Positions 48,979 to 62,012 are shown, counted from the stretch's first letter. The stretch: 64,000 bases of DNA from Daphnia carinata (GCF_022539665.2 NC_081336.1:372001-436000), one strand, 5' to 3'. Notes: a model not told the origin generated them from the sequence alone. Made by a program: numbers and translations.

Positions 48979-51168
48979 ATGAAAGCTTTAACATTATTAG
49001 TCGCCTTGATTGGCGTTGTAGCCGCCGAAGTCTTCCTCGACGAAAGATTCTCAGATGGAGGTAAGAGAGACACAATTTAATTTCTATTTCCTTGTTGCGT
49101 GGATGGATGGCGAAGAGGGTTTACATGTTAGGGCGGTGAGGGGAGTCATTCTAGAAAATTCTTCACGAAAGCAAGAAGGTCTATGCACCCAAAGACGCAT
49201 AATGTATATTCGGGCTATTTTTAACTTCTTTTTACATACACGACTACAGCATTTTGGCCGCCACTTAAAATGCTTTCCGTTTGATTCGCAAAAATAGTTA
49301 AGGTAGGTGAGATAATTCTTCTTAAGGAAGTTGTCAAGACCGTAATTGCGAAACAGTTCACGTCTAACAGCTTTTAAAAAATCCCTGCCATGCGGGTTGA
49401 TGAGATAACGTATATCGTGGTAATCGAATATATGAGTGGAGATTAATAGAAAATTCTTTGGTACCAGCTATCGTTTTATAGTTTGCCTTTGCAATAAAAA
49501 GGAAATCACTTAAAACATAAAGAAAAAATTGTGATAATGTAACATTATCATAACCTTCAATGTAAACTGATGACGTTTGATATGCCACGACCTCTACCCG
49601 GCGTTTTTCCTCCGAATTCATTCTATGTGGCATGTGATGACGTGTACGTTTTTATCTTGTTTATTCCAGCTGCCTGGGAGAAAAGGTGGATCCAGTCAAC
49701 CAACAAAGGGGAGACAGCAGGCAAATTTGTTTTGACTCATGGCAAATTCTATGGTGATTCTGACAAAGATTTGGGTAAGTTGTAATTATATTTTCATTCA
49801 TTAAACTACAAATTTTACTAAATTGCTCATTTCATTGTATGTTTTTATTTTTAAACAGGTATTCAAACTTCTCAAGATGCCAGATTTTATGGCCTTTCAA
49901 CTAAATTCAAGCCCTTCAGCAACAAAGATAAGCCACTAGTCCTTCAATTTAGTGTCAAGCATGAACAGAATATTGACTGTGGAGGCGGTTATGTGAAGCT
50001 GTTTGACTGCAGCCTGCAACAAGATGATATGCATGGAGACTCCCCATACCTTGTCATGTTTGGTAATTTTTATTACATAGTGATTAGCAGTTTTGAAGAC
50101 TTGTATAACCACGATTTGTAAATTGCTTTGCTGAACAGGCCCTGACATTTGCGGTCCATCAAACAAGAAAGTCCATGTCATCTTCAGCTACAAGGGAAAG
50201 AATCACCTAATCAAGAAGGAAATCAGACCCAAGGATGATGTTTACACTCACTTGTACACCCTTATTGTCAACCCTGATCAGACTTATGAAGTAAGTTTAT
50301 AACTTTTCCTATTTTGAGTGGCAAGTTATTAAAGCTATTCTTTTCTGATGTTTTGACAGGTCTTGATTGATAATGAGAAAGTTGAGTCTGGTGACTTGGA
50401 AACCGACTGGGATTTCCTTCCAGCCAAGACAATCAAAGATCCCGAAGCTAAGAAACCCGAAGATTGGGATGATCGTGCTAAGATTGATGATCCCGAGGAT
50501 GTTAAGCCCGAAGATTGGGATGTTCCCGAGCACATTGCTGACCCCGAGGCCAAGAAACCTGAAGATTGGGATGATGAGATGGATGGTGAGTGGGAACCAG
50601 CCATGATTGACAACCCTGCCTTCAAGGGAGAATGGAAGCCCAAGCAGATCGACAACCCTGCCTACAAGGTACGTGCATAACTATATTTCTAAGCTCATTG
50701 CAATTTTTCATAATTTTGTGGTCTGTAATTTTAGGGTGTTTGGGTCCATCCCGAAATCGATAATCCCGAGTACGCTCCTGATGCCACCATAGGCAAATAC
50801 GACGAGTCTTGCATCATTGGTTTCGATCTATGGCAAGTGAAGTCTGGTACCATCTTCGACAACGTTCTCGTCACTGATGATATCGAGGAGGCTAAGAAGG
50901 TATGTAAAGCAGTTTATTTGCTCGAAGGATTTCGTTTAAAAGTTTTGTTTTTTAGATTGGTGACGAACTGTGGACCGCTACCAGCAAGGCCGAGAAGAAG
51001 ATGAAGGAAGCCCAGGAAGAAGAGGAGAGAAAGAAGATGGAAGAAGAAGCCAAGTCAAAGAAGGAAGACAATGAAGATGACGATGATGAGGATGAAGACG
51101 ATGCTGAGCCCAGCAAACCCGCAACACCTGCTGAAGATGCCGACAGCGCAGATCACGATGAGTTGTAA
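48979..51168 (+). CDS. Calr: Calreticulin
   Basis: A soluble calcium-binding lectin chaperone of the ER lumen. Exons 48979-49060, 49670-49774, 49859-50062, 50139-50290, 50360-50668, 50735-50899 and 50956-51168 close in frame to 409 residues. Signal peptide [15 protein letters not shown]. The lectin N-domain has [18 protein letters not shown] (family signature) and a conserved disulphide pair. The P-domain has three repeats of the type IxDPxxxKPEDWD and three of GEWxPxxIDNPxY. The C-domain is a Lys/Glu-rich helix then an acidic run, and the protein ends in the ER-retention signal HDEL. The start is set by the signal peptide. Confidence 0.98.
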
Positions 51169-53605
51169 ATGCAAAGAAAAAAAAAAATGAATGAAATGAG
51201 GTGACAGACACAGGGATGAGCTGAAAGAAAACTTAGGTTCCACCAACAATACAAAAAAATTTGATATAATTTAATCAGCTGTTCCGTCTTTATCGTCGGT
51301 TATTAAGTTGTCACAGTTCAACAGAGGTATTAATATCTGATGCATTTCAGTTCCAATAACATTTCTAAAAAAAAAAATGGCAGAGGGATTCTAGCTCAAG
51401 ACAAAAAAAAACTTTTTGGAATTGAAATTGAAAAAGAAAAATTTAGACTGTTATATTGCTTCCCATTTCTTTGTAGTCTTGTTTCTTTGTTTTTTTTTCC
51501 CTCATGGTGTTGTTTTGTAAGTCTGCGTCTATTTGAATGAAGGTTTTTTTTTTCTTTGTTTTTCGATTTAAGCAGTGGCGTTTAAATCAATTCTTATATT
51601 TGAAATGAGCTCATAGCGCCCGTTTAATTCCTACTTTTTAAAAAATACAATGCCGACTTCTCGTGTTGGGAGGTTGGTGTGATGGTTCAAAAATCGACTG
51701 GTGTGATTTAAATTCCAATGGTTCCGTTTTTAGCTAGACAGTTGAAATCTCTACCGCTAGGTGTCGCTGAGAATAGCTCGCAGTCGTTAGCATACCGTCA
51801 GATGCACACGAGACTCGAAAGCGAGTCATTGACTTCATGAAGGCGCAAGAAAAGTTGATGGCACAAGTAAGCCATTCCGATACTTTACACTTTAATTGAT
51901 TGAAAGACAAAACCTACGTAACAATGGATAAAGATTAACTGACGTGAAGAAAATCTACACTTGGTAGATACGACCAAATTTACTGGATCAGGTAAAGGGG
52001 AGGCGAAATTGGCGACATTCTTTCAACACTTGATGGCAAGACCTGGCGTTAGACACGACAGGAAGTCCGACATTGGAGACGATTGCCAGGATAGACTCAT
52101 CCGAAACTTTTCACAATGGCTGATGTAATGGAATCAAGCATGGCGGATGTGAAAAGGCGTTGTTCTAATATGGTGAGTCTACTTTGCACTGACTCTCTTT
52201 TTTTTTCTTAAATTTGCACGATTTCCGGGAGGGAGAGTCTTCATTCTTTATAGTCAGGCAAGTGGTTCTGTGCGTGCCAGAAAGTTGTAGACACACAACT
52301 TGCCCCGATGGCAACGCCAGAGGACTCATAATTTTGCCGGCAACCGGCCTCATCGTCTACATCCAATTTGGCTTACGAGGTCCTTTTTTTATGGTTTTGA
52401 TTTAACGTTTGAAACAAAAGCTGAGAGAAATTAATCGAGGAAGAATGCAAACCGCATGACAGTCGCCCAGTGTTCTTCCATTACTTCTCAGGGGGTTGTT
52501 CTCATCGAATGGAACAGAAAGAAATTCAACACGATTCAGTTTCCAAACGTCTTGTTACATTGAAAAGAATCTCATTTCGAGGTTAATGTTTGTGTATAAA
52601 GAAAAAGCAGTTTGGGGCTAGGCCATTGAGTCGAAATACCTCTGCCGTTCCATATATAGTCGCAAAGTCGACAGACTCCCCTCTACTTCCTAAATAGCAC
52701 TTGGTTTTTTTTTTCTGTTCTCGTACAACACCCAAAGCGAAAAGAATGACGCATTCCTTCTGTTGCGGAAGGAACGTTTTTCTGGCTGTTTGGTACACAG
52801 CGTTTTGTTAGCCCAATCTCGTGAAGGCAATGCGGAGGATAGACACGAGCTGTTAGAATGGGGTGGGGATTGGAAGGCTGCATATAGGAGGGTCAAGGTT
52901 AAAAATCTTTAGTGCACGCATAATCACGTAAGAGCCCTCTATGCTTTCCTCTTTTTTCTGACCCTCTTCTGGATTCGTCTCTCTTTCTTTTTTAGTCGGG
53001 CGTGTGTGTGGGCTGGGCCCGTTCTCCCCTCCCTCCGCTTTCCCACATTGGGTTCGAAGTTTTTTTGTTATGTTACTGACACACTACGCATAGCCATCAC
53101 GACTGTCTGTGTGTGTGTGCAGGCAGAAGGAAAAGCAGGACACAAGGCAAGTTCAGCAACTTTACCAACAAGCAAGGCAGTCTAGCACGCGCATGCGTAG
53201 TCAGCAGAGCCCTGCTGCTGCCTCGCTTCATCGGTAGGGAGGAAGAAAGAAAGAAGCAGGAATAAAAGTAGTCATCATCGTTTGGTTGGACCAAGGAGCT
53301 GTGCATGTGCCCTGCAGTGCTCCCGAGACTCATTTCTAGTCTGGTCGCGTGTTGCAAGATCATGTAACCAAGAAAAAGCAAGGCCGCGCGAAAATCTTAT
53401 TTCTCCCTCTCTGTGACACTTGCCATTTTGTTTTGTGTGCTGTGTGGCCGTGAATTTCACTAACAAAGTTGCACTGGGTTGGGGAAATAAGAAGTGTTGT
53501 TTGATTTCGTCACGTGGATCGATAATTGGGACCACACATTGGTGGCATCGTTGTTTTCTAGTTGTTAGGCGTGGGAATCGTAGTGCCGTTTTATCGTGTT
53601 GAAGA
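51169..53605. other. Intergenic, with 5' flank of Popeye gene A
   Basis: 3' flank of calreticulin, then A/T-rich and TG-rich sequence. No protein-like ORF longer than about 70 codons. A short (GT)n run is at 53107-53119. The 5' UTR of Popeye A should begin in the last few hundred bases. Confidence 0.45.
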
Positions 53606-55783
53606 ATGTGGCTAACGAATGTCTTTTCCGTGTTGTTCATTCTCACCGTGTTCTTTAGCAGCCATAACGTGAGCGCCGAAAGGAAAACCCGACCGGATTC
53701 GTCCAACACGATTGCAGACGAAAGTGCAGACGACGAACAGAAGTCGGATGTGTTGACCAATGAACTGCTACTTCCTGATGTCGGCAGTAGGGGTAATCGA
53801 TCGGAGGAAGCCAGCGGCGATCAGGATTTGTATCAGACGTCAGTCGATCGTTTTAACATCAGTGATGGTGCCAGCAATGCCACACAACAAGAAATTGATT
53901 GGGCCGCTGTTTGGCCGTACTTTAACACTGGCTGCCTGGAATGGCTGCCCATCAATCACGTCTATTTCCAGCTAGCCAACAGTTTCCTCTTCCTTTCATA
54001 CCTGGCGCCGCCTGGACTCTACGGACTCATCTACCTGCGCTTAATGTTGGCCATTGGCTCGGCCTTTTTCGCCATCTGGGGTTGGGTCATTCTCTGCGCC
54101 TTCGACACATTTGTGTGGAACGCCTTTTTCTTCCTCATCAACGTCGTGCACGTTATTTACCTCCTGTTCTCCATGCGACCAGTCAGATTCGACAAACAAG
54201 TTGAAGAGGTAATAGTATAAATGATTCATTCCTTTCGCTGCTACACTAATCGCCCAGCCCAATCGAACTGTTGAATCGATCGAAATGCGTTTAGCACCGA
54301 TAGAGTTTCAGTCTGTTGCACGCAATAAGCACATCGATCAGTGGCGATCAATATCAAATTTCCTTCCTTTTCTTTCTCTCTCTCTCTTCTCTTTCTTTCT
54401 CATTCTGGATATCTAGCATTCCCAATGGATAACGGTGATTATTCACACACCCAATCTTTCAAATCTAATAGTATAATTTAAACACATGCTTCTATTTTTG
54501 TTTTGTTTTGTACAATGAAAGGTATACAAAAACATCTTCCAGCCATTAAAAGTATCGAAACAACAATTCAAGAAAGTTGTCAACTGCATGAAATCCATCC
54601 GGCCATTGAAAAGGGGAGAACATTTCGCATTTGAAAAGCAAACACGAGTTGAAACACTTTCTCTCTTGCTCTCCGGCAGGTATTAATATGCAAATAATTA
54701 AAAACCTTAATTCTTTCTTAAATTAATAATTATTATTTATTTATTTATTTTCTTAATTAAAAATTCAATTTTAGCATGTTGGTGATTGAAAACGGACGGA
54801 CACTCCACGTTCTTCATCCAATGCAATTTCTCGACTCTCCCGAATGGTTCGGTGTTTCGTCAGACGATTTCTTCCAAGTAACAAACAAATTGAAAACAAA
54901 AATCCTGTTACAATCGAGACAGCCCGGATGCCTATAATTTGACACTTTTGAATTTAGGTGAGCATCCGAGCTTGTGAGGAATCACGCGTCCTATTATGGC
55001 ACCGCGATAAGCTGAAATTGATCCTGCTGACTGATCCTTTCCTGCAAGCCGTTTTCGATCACATTCTCGGACGAGATGTTGTTCGCAAGCTAACCCAGGC
55101 AAGTTGAGGAATCAACTAGAAGCGTAAATGTCTAAAAAAACAAGTCACGATGGATGTTTCACAGATGAAGGAAAAGATTACGAGTCCAGGCAGCGGAGCA
55201 GGAAGTCCATTCCGGTCCAGTAACCTTGTCAATAACGGATCTTTTATCGAAAACGAAAAGTCGTTGACTCTTCCAGCCAACACGAAAAGTTCGGGTGAGT
55301 TCTAAAACAGGATTTTTATCGCGGGATTGTATTTCATTTACATTTTATTTATTTACCCCAAACAAACGAAAAATTTCGTTTATTTTGGTTACGATTAGTT
55401 TCAGATTCTTTATGTTCGACATAACGATCACCACATTTCTTTTGATTGAATTCATCTAATTGTACCGCGTGATTCGAGTGACTCTTGACTGATTCTGATA
55501 ATGTTTTTGGTTTATCATTTTTTTCTTCACGCTGTTTTTCTCTTTTCTTTCTGACACAACAACAAAAGTGCATGAGCATGGACTGAAAGGTGTAGTGGCG
55601 GCGGAGCAACTCTCGCTTTTAGATGAAAATGTTACTGGCAAAAAGATGAGAAACAAAAGCGGGACGTCAACGTCTCCGGTACTGGGCGCTCGCAAGTTTA
55701 ATTCTTCAGCTGGAAGCCCGACCAGTCCGACCGGTCGTTACGACTACTCCATTGTGCAGCATCTAGACAGCACGGATATTTAA
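53606..55783 (+). CDS. Popeye domain-containing protein A (POPDC/bves-like), frame broken by one base
   Basis: A membrane cAMP-binding effector; vertebrate POPDC proteins act in muscle and heart. Exons 53606-54208, 54522-54680, 54775-54877, 54958-55098, 55165-55294 and 55569-55783. N-terminal signal peptide (MWLTNVFSVLFILTVFFSS), a glycosylation-prone ectodomain with NxS/T sites, three membrane helices starting HVYFQLANSFLFLSYLAPPG, then the Popeye domain with FLDSPEWFGVSS and FQVSIRACEESRVLLWHRDKL. A run of four T at 54658-54661 has one base more than in paralogues B and C and shifts the frame toward an early stop in exon 3; without it the model closes at 449 residues. The intron after KLTQ uses a GC donor (55099). 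Confidence 0.88.
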
Positions 55784-57300
55784 TAAGTATTGCAACTGAT
55801 TTTCTTTTAATCCAACATATTTTCATTTTCACACATGTGCCTGGAATGACACTATTTTCAAACTTAGTGTAATCATTACGTAACGTGTTTGTTTGGTTTT
55901 ATATCGTACAGATTATTTAATAAGGCAGATGAAATGTTTGAATTGATGACATTGTTTTTGTTGATGACCCAGGTTCTCCTGGCTTTACCAAACGCACAGA
56001 TCTGATGCACTGTCGGAGATTCTCCAGTTCAACCATCGACAGTTATGTCTCTTGAAGGCACAAACAAAAATCCCGGATAACATGTTCAGTCGTGTTTTGC
56101 GTTTTTTATTTTTGAGTTCAGTTTTTCTAGTGACACTGCAGCACGCACGAAAGCGCACAAACGAACCCAGTTGCCAATGCCCGCAATATTACTACAAGCT
56201 TCATTTACTTCATCGAAATTGATATGACATTTTATTTGATTGTGACTGGCTAAATAATAAAAAAAAAAAGCCCAACTCTCCTCGTAGAAAAAAGAGGAGA
56301 TAATATAGTAGCTATAACTAAAACGTGTAAGAGTAAAGCATAACGAAAACAAAACCCAGGTTACGGCAGATAGATCCACGTTGTTTTGAACAGTGGCGGA
56401 CTATTAGGAGCGAAAGGAGAGAGGCCAACATTAGAAAGGTACGGCATAGGTTTGAAAACAAATGGCGCGTAAGGGGAGAGCAAAAGTAAACGTGAATGGG
56501 TCTCAACAAAGGTTAGTGTCATTGACCGACTTCTTTCAAAAATAGGTAATTAATTCTTTTTCTTTTCAAGGTTAAAAATATTCAAGGAGATCCTTGGAAA
56601 GAGTAACCGGACTGGCCCAGCAACACCTTCCATCCGTCTTCGTGACACCCGCTTATGAGAGACAACGTCCCGCAACATCGAATTGGTATTCATATATTTC
56701 TACTATGTCGTCAGATCATTGCTAATTTGATACGTGAGCTTCGTTAAACCTATCGCCAAGTTCCTGTGTCGCCCATGTGTTTTGTCAAGAGAAAGGCCGG
56801 CTATCGGTAATCGCTTTTCATCGAGTACCTCAGTCCAGAATACTGAAATACGCCATTAAAACTCAAACGTGACAGTCGTCACGTTTAATCAGCAAAAACT
56901 GATTCAGGACACGCACATCCTTGGACAGTTTTACTCACTTTGAATCGCAATGTTTGTGTCTGTTGCGAGCTCAGTTTTCAGTTATTTACTACGGAGAAAC
57001 CTCAAATCTTTTCGTTTACCATTTAGCTTCGTTGTCCCGTTCGCAAAATGGAACGCAGTTACGACTCACTGGAGAAAGTAGACGATAAACGAAACGTTTT
57101 TCTCCTTCGGCTCATTTATTTGCTAGCGAGAGAAAAAGAAAAAAACAGATCGTAAATTCAAGTGAAAGTACGTGTCATAAGAAAAATGGTGTAAAGTGGG
57201 AAATTAAGCGATGGAACTATACTGTCCGCCATTAGAAATAAGCTGGTCAAATTTCCTGTGCATCGAATTTACTTTCTCCAGCCAGTGTGCATGTAGAAGC
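55784..57300. other. Intergenic between Popeye genes A and B
   Basis: 3' UTR of Popeye A and A/T-rich spacer. Minus-strand open frames are low-complexity. No further gene seen. Confidence 0.5.
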
Positions 57301-57308
57301 TATAAAAG
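57301..57308 (+). promoter_or_regulatory. TATA box of Popeye gene B
   Basis: TATAAAAG lies 86 bp before the ATG at 57387, with an initiator-like TTATTC region about 30 bp downstream. Confidence 0.65.
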
Positions 57309-57386
57309 ACGTGGCCTCTGAGCCACATCGCTTTATTCTTAGCAGGTTCTAGTGACAGGAAGGACATACTGTGATTCTTGATCGAG

Positions 57387-58852
57387 ATGTGGCTGTCCTA
57401 CGTGTTACCTAAGTCCAATCGAAACATGTTGATGGCCTTGCTGCTGTCAGTTGTTGTTGTCAGCCTCGACGCTAGTGCCACCAAAACACGGCCGGACTCT
57501 TCAAATTCGATTGTTGATCGATTCCAAATGGATAAAGACCAACTCGCATCAATAACGGATGGGCGATTAACGTCCAATCAATCGGATAACGGCATCAGTC
57601 AGCAAGATAAACAGTTGGACATTGAAAACAACAGGCTAATGAATTCTACGAACGACCTTGAGTTGACCGATCAAGTGGACTGGAGTGCCGTTTGGCCTTA
57701 CTTCAACACCGGATGCCTCCAATGGCTGCCCCTCAATCACGTCTATTTCCAGGTAGCCAACGGCTTCCTCTTCCTGTCTTATCTGGCTCCTGCGGGACTC
57801 TACGGACTCATCTACCTGCGAGTAACGTTGGCCATCGGTTCGGCTTTCTTGTCCATCTGGGGATGGATCATTATTTGCGCCTTTGATACGTTTCTGTGGA
57901 ACGCTTTCTTCTTCTTTATCAACGCTATTCATGCTCTTGTGTTGCTGTTCTCACTGAGGCCATTAGCATTGGACGACCAGGTGGAGCAGGTATTTTAAAG
58001 TTTAAAGTTAATATCGTTGTTTGCACTGATACATCATGCTTGATTAGATGTACAAAAGCCTTTTTCGGCCGTTGAAAATGTCGAAGCAACAGTTCAGAAA
58101 AGTGGCCGAATGTATCAAGTCCATCCAGCCGTTGAAACGAGGCGAATACTTTGCCGTGGAGCAGGAAACATGTGTGGACACACTTTCTCTTTTGCTGTCT
58201 GGAACGTAAGTGAAAAAGTTCCTACTTTTCAAGTTTTGGAAATGATCAATGTTTTTTCTTGATTGTTTAAGGGCGTTGGTTATTGATAAAGGAAGAACAC
58301 TCTACGCTGTCTCTTCGATGCAATTCCTGGATTCGTCCGAATGGTTTGATGTCTCATCTTCTGACGTCTTTCAAGTAATATGTCGTATTTTATACGTACG
58401 AGTATTACATTTACATGTACACCTGATAAACAGGTGAGCATTCAAGCTTGTGAAGAATCGAGAGTTTTACTTTGGCATCGCGACAAGTTGCAATCGATCC
58501 TGCGAAAAGATGCGTTCCTTCAATCTGTTTTCCACCAAATCCTCGGTCAGGATATGGTTAAAAAGCTCAATGAAGCCAACCGGAATACGAAAATAGTGAA
58601 ATCGAAATGCTATCCTGAAGTCAACCTGGTCACTAATGGAGCGTACAGCGAAAATGGGAAATCGAACAATCGCAAACCGTCAGGTTGAGTCTGGAAACGT
58701 AAGATCACTCCAACTTTCTCTTAATAATTTTGCCCGTTTTTGCAGAAAGAGTGCGTGATCACGCAGGATTGGTGCCATCGGAGCAATTGTCGCTTCTGAA
58801 CGAAACGATTGCCAAGACGATTCCCTACCAATCGAATGCTAAAAGGCCGTAA
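57387..58852 (+). CDS. Popeye domain-containing protein B
   Basis: Second gene of the tandem array and the only one whose frame is intact to a stop. Exons 57387-57989, 58048-58205, 58272-58374, 58434-58683 and 58746-58852 close in frame to 406 residues. It starts MWLSYVLPKSNRNMLMALLL (signal peptide or signal anchor), then an Asn-rich acidic ectodomain, three TM helices (HVYFQVANGFLFLSYLAP to FINAIHALVLLFSLRP) and the Popeye domain. In the phosphate-binding motif DSPE the proline is serine (FLDSSEWFDVSS); FQVSIQACEESRVLLWHRDKL is kept. It lacks the GC-AG intron of gene A. It ends in PSEQLSLLNETIAKTI, similar to the AAEQLSLLDENV segment of gene A. Confidence 0.93.
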
Positions 58853-59088
58853 ATACTTGATTAATGATGCTTATCTCTTTCCACGTAGTTAAATTTATAG
58901 CGATGCGAGAGGAAATCGTTGTCCGATGTTTTCAATGTTTTAAAGGTTCAATTTCCAATAACAGCACAGTCGATGCTCAAAAAAATTGTATTTAAATAAA
59001 GCCCAACACCTGATGCGCCTAACTACGAAGCTTCAACAAAAACTGGAGAGCGTTTATGCTATTTCTAGGCAGGCCTTTAAATCATTCA

Positions 59089-60049
59089 TCAGCAAACAAC
59101 GTAGCCAGCTGGTATGCAAACGGCAACGTTCATTCCTGTTGGGTCTAACAAAACGGTGCTGGTAGCTGTGGCCCCAACAAACGAATAGGACGTTAATGTT
59201 GTCGAAGCAGCTCCTCCACCTCCGAAAAATCGTTTCTCTCTCAAAGGATCTTTCTGTTCGTCTTCCATTGAGCTTTCAGAAGAATCAGCAGCTTCGTCTT
59301 TGGAAGAGAACAAGCCTCGAGAATTCGGTTGATCGGTGGCATCCAATGCCACACCTTTGTCCGCGGACGGGACGGCCGTTGGCATTAAACTAAACACATT
59401 TACCAAATAATTAAATATGAATCATTTCTGTAAGAACAACGTTAAAGGAAGATAACGACACAAACCTCAGGGTTTCGGATGGAACGATGGGAAACTGATT
59501 GTCGTCTTCCAGTTCACGTTTCTTGCGGCCAGAACAGTTAGGTGCTGGAACGGCAGCGAGATTATTGGCTGGAACACAACGGACGATAGAACCGAGAGTC
59601 GTCACAGTTGAGGTGATTGTAAACGTAGCTGTTTTGTAAAATGGATTGTTGATGATGCTACTGTACAGCAAACGTTCCCCATGATCGACGCCTCTAATCT
59701 TTGACTCTCCTCCTACTCCGTCCTCTTCACCAACGTCTTGACTGATGGTCGCAAACTCCTCATTCTAAAAGATGAGTTGCAAGGATATTCATTTCATTTT
59801 GAGAAAAATCATTGGCATTCAAACCTGTAAATAGCTGATGGGGAAAGATTGAGGCCTATAACGTCTGCGAAGTGCTGCTCGACCATCGACATCTTCGTTC
59901 GGTCGGTAATAGAGTGCTTGCTGATACTCATGGAGGATCGGCTGTTGGGATTGGGTGTACGGTGATATCCAAACTAGTCCCCGTGGATGTTGAAATTGTT
60001 GATGGGAGAAGGCCACGAAGGCCGACAAGAAGAGCAATACCAATTTCAT
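59089..60049 (-). CDS. Secreted proprotein with dibasic cleavage sites, unrecognised family
   Basis: Minus-strand gene inside the Popeye array. Start is MKLVLLFLSAFVAFS (signal peptide) at 60049, with an in-frame ATG at 60058. Four exons join in frame. After the signal come QQFQHPRGLVWISPY, then RCVPANNLAAVPAPNC, the furin-type site GRKKRELEDD, a Ser/Asp/Glu-rich stretch, and REKRFFGGGGAASTTLTSY with a second dibasic site. The protein ends in VAVCIPAGYVVC. Two Cys-x(n)-Cys pairs in similar Val/Pro surroundings suggest a duplicated small module. The R-K-K-R and K-R sites imply processing in the secretory path. The family is unknown to me; it looks arthropod-specific. Confidence 0.75.
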
Positions 60050-60179
60050 CTGCAGCATTTCAGTTTAATAAAAAGACAAGAAACACTGAATTTTTGAAAA
60101 CCAAACTTACCTCTGAGGATGCGATGATTGTGGCAGTCGGTGGAGTACAAGATGCACAGAAAGTTCTAGATGCTGGGCT

Positions 60180-60187
60180 CTTATATA
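60180..60187 (-). promoter_or_regulatory. TATA box of the minus-strand secreted proprotein gene
   Basis: TATATAAG on the minus strand, about 130 bp before the ATG. A donor GAG/GTAAGT at about 60110 below it implies a short noncoding first exon and an intron up to the start codon. Confidence 0.65.
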
Positions 60188-60860
60188 CCCCTGTTTTTCT
60201 ACCTGTTTCGAACTGTTTAATGTCTCACCCTTTTTTTATATATGCAAACGATTCTCTCAATTGAATAAACACATGAGCTAGAAGGACCTGTGCTATTTCG
60301 GGACATCTGCTGTTAACATCATCCCATATAGATACACGTCAGAAAAGAGGAACAAGCATCCGCCTCTACGTTGCGAGCAGTCAAGCGTGTTAATGGCTAT
60401 CATTACTTGTGAATACGGGACAAGACGGCCTGATTAATAACCTATTTGCGGCCGGGGCTTAACAGATTTCAATGGTGGTGCATTGTGAACGTTTTTGAAC
60501 TCCAAGTTAACCGCAGTAATGAAGCCGATTGTTTTTTGACTTTATCGCTATTCGAGTCTAGTATGTTCTCCATATTCACCAAATATGGCCTTCAACAGGA
60601 CATTGCATCTGGAAGACTTTGATTGACGCCGCAGGTAAGATCATTTTTTAGCATGTCCCGTTTTTAGCTTTCACGATGGGAGGTACATTTTTAAACGTAA
60701 CGAGACAAGTATTTTTTTCATTTTACGTTACACGCTGGCAGATCTCAATCAACGAAATACGGCACGTTAAAAAACGCTTTAAAAGGAAACGGATGTGGTA
60801 TCGTATACGTACCGTACATCTATTGCTTCAACTTGCCCATTACGGCCATGTCAGCCGTCG

Positions 60861-62012
60861 CGTACTGGCGCGCTCGTTATTCGTGCACTGTACTACTATT
60901 TGCATATTTTAAAAACGGCTTACTTAACGAAAAAAAAAACAACTTTCCCGGAATCAGCGTTCAAATATGAGTACATCTTGTGATTTTCAATCAATTCCAA
61001 CGAGTGTCATTTTTTTTAGGTTTTGGAGGCAATTTTCCCACGGTGTTTTTGACGTTTAATTAAAAAACTATAGAGCCGGTTGAAAAATAAACTTAATTTC
61101 CGTGATTAGCATTCAATTCTGAATCGAAATCATGTATTTTAAGTTAAATTTGAAATTTTGGTAAAAATTATGCAGTGCAAAGGCCAAGTTTAAAATTAAA
61201 CGTCAAAAACGTTGTAGCGTACTGGCGTGCCAGTACGCTCCAGCGCAAATACCGTGGGAAAATTGCCCCCAAAACCTGCAAAAATTGACACTCATTAGAA
61301 TTGGTTGAAAATCACAGGATATACTCAAAATTGAATGCTGATTCCAGGAAAATTATTTTTTTTTGCTTTAATTCAAGCGTTTTTGAAATATAATTTTTTG
61401 TGTTGCATAGTGCTAACGCCGTAGCGTACTGGCACGCCAGTTTTTAGCGCACTGTACAAATATTTGCATATTTCAAAAACGGCTAACTTAATGAAAAAAA
61501 GAACAATTTTCCCGTAATCAGCGTTCAATTTTGAGTATATCCTGTGATTTTCAATCAATTCCAACGAGTGTCATTTTTTGAAGGTTTTGGGGTCAATTTT
61601 CCCACGGTGTTTTTGACGCTTAATTATAAAACTATAGGGCCAATTAAAAAATAAACTTGATTTCCGTGATTAGCATTCAATTCTGAATCGGAATGATGTA
61701 TTTTAAACCAAATTTGAAATTTTTGCAAAAATTATACAGTGCAGAGGCCAAGTTTAAGATTAAACGTCAAAAACGTTGTAGCGTACTGGCGCGCCAGTAC
61801 GCTCGAGCGCAAATACCGTGGGAAAATTGCCCCCAAAACCTGCAAAAATTGACACCCATTAGAATTAAATGAAAATCACTTGATATGCTCAAAATTGGAT
61901 GCTGATTAGGGGAAAATTGTTATTTTTTTCATTAAGTCGACCGTTTTTGAAATAAGCCCGACTTTCTGCTGCATCGCGCTAGCGCTGTAGCGTACTGGCG
62001 CGGTAGCGTTGC
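60861..62012. repeat. 564-bp tandem repeat with a 24-bp palindrome and long inverted arms
   Basis: Two head-to-tail units, about 60861-61424 and 61425-61990, with a constant 564-bp offset checked at several points, followed by a partial third start to 62012. Each unit has a left arm (GAGTGTCA and AATTTTCCCACGGTG motifs), a unique middle, a palindrome (AGCGTACTGGCG plus its complement, perfect at 61780-61803 and with one central mismatch at 61216-61239), then a right arm that is the reverse complement of the left. The same elements occur at 2578-2780. No coding capacity. Best described as a foldback or satellite-like element. Confidence 0.85.

Noticed and set aside
53107-53119. (GT)n run as a possible Z-DNA or promoter element
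   Set aside because: Too short and no positional link to a start site.
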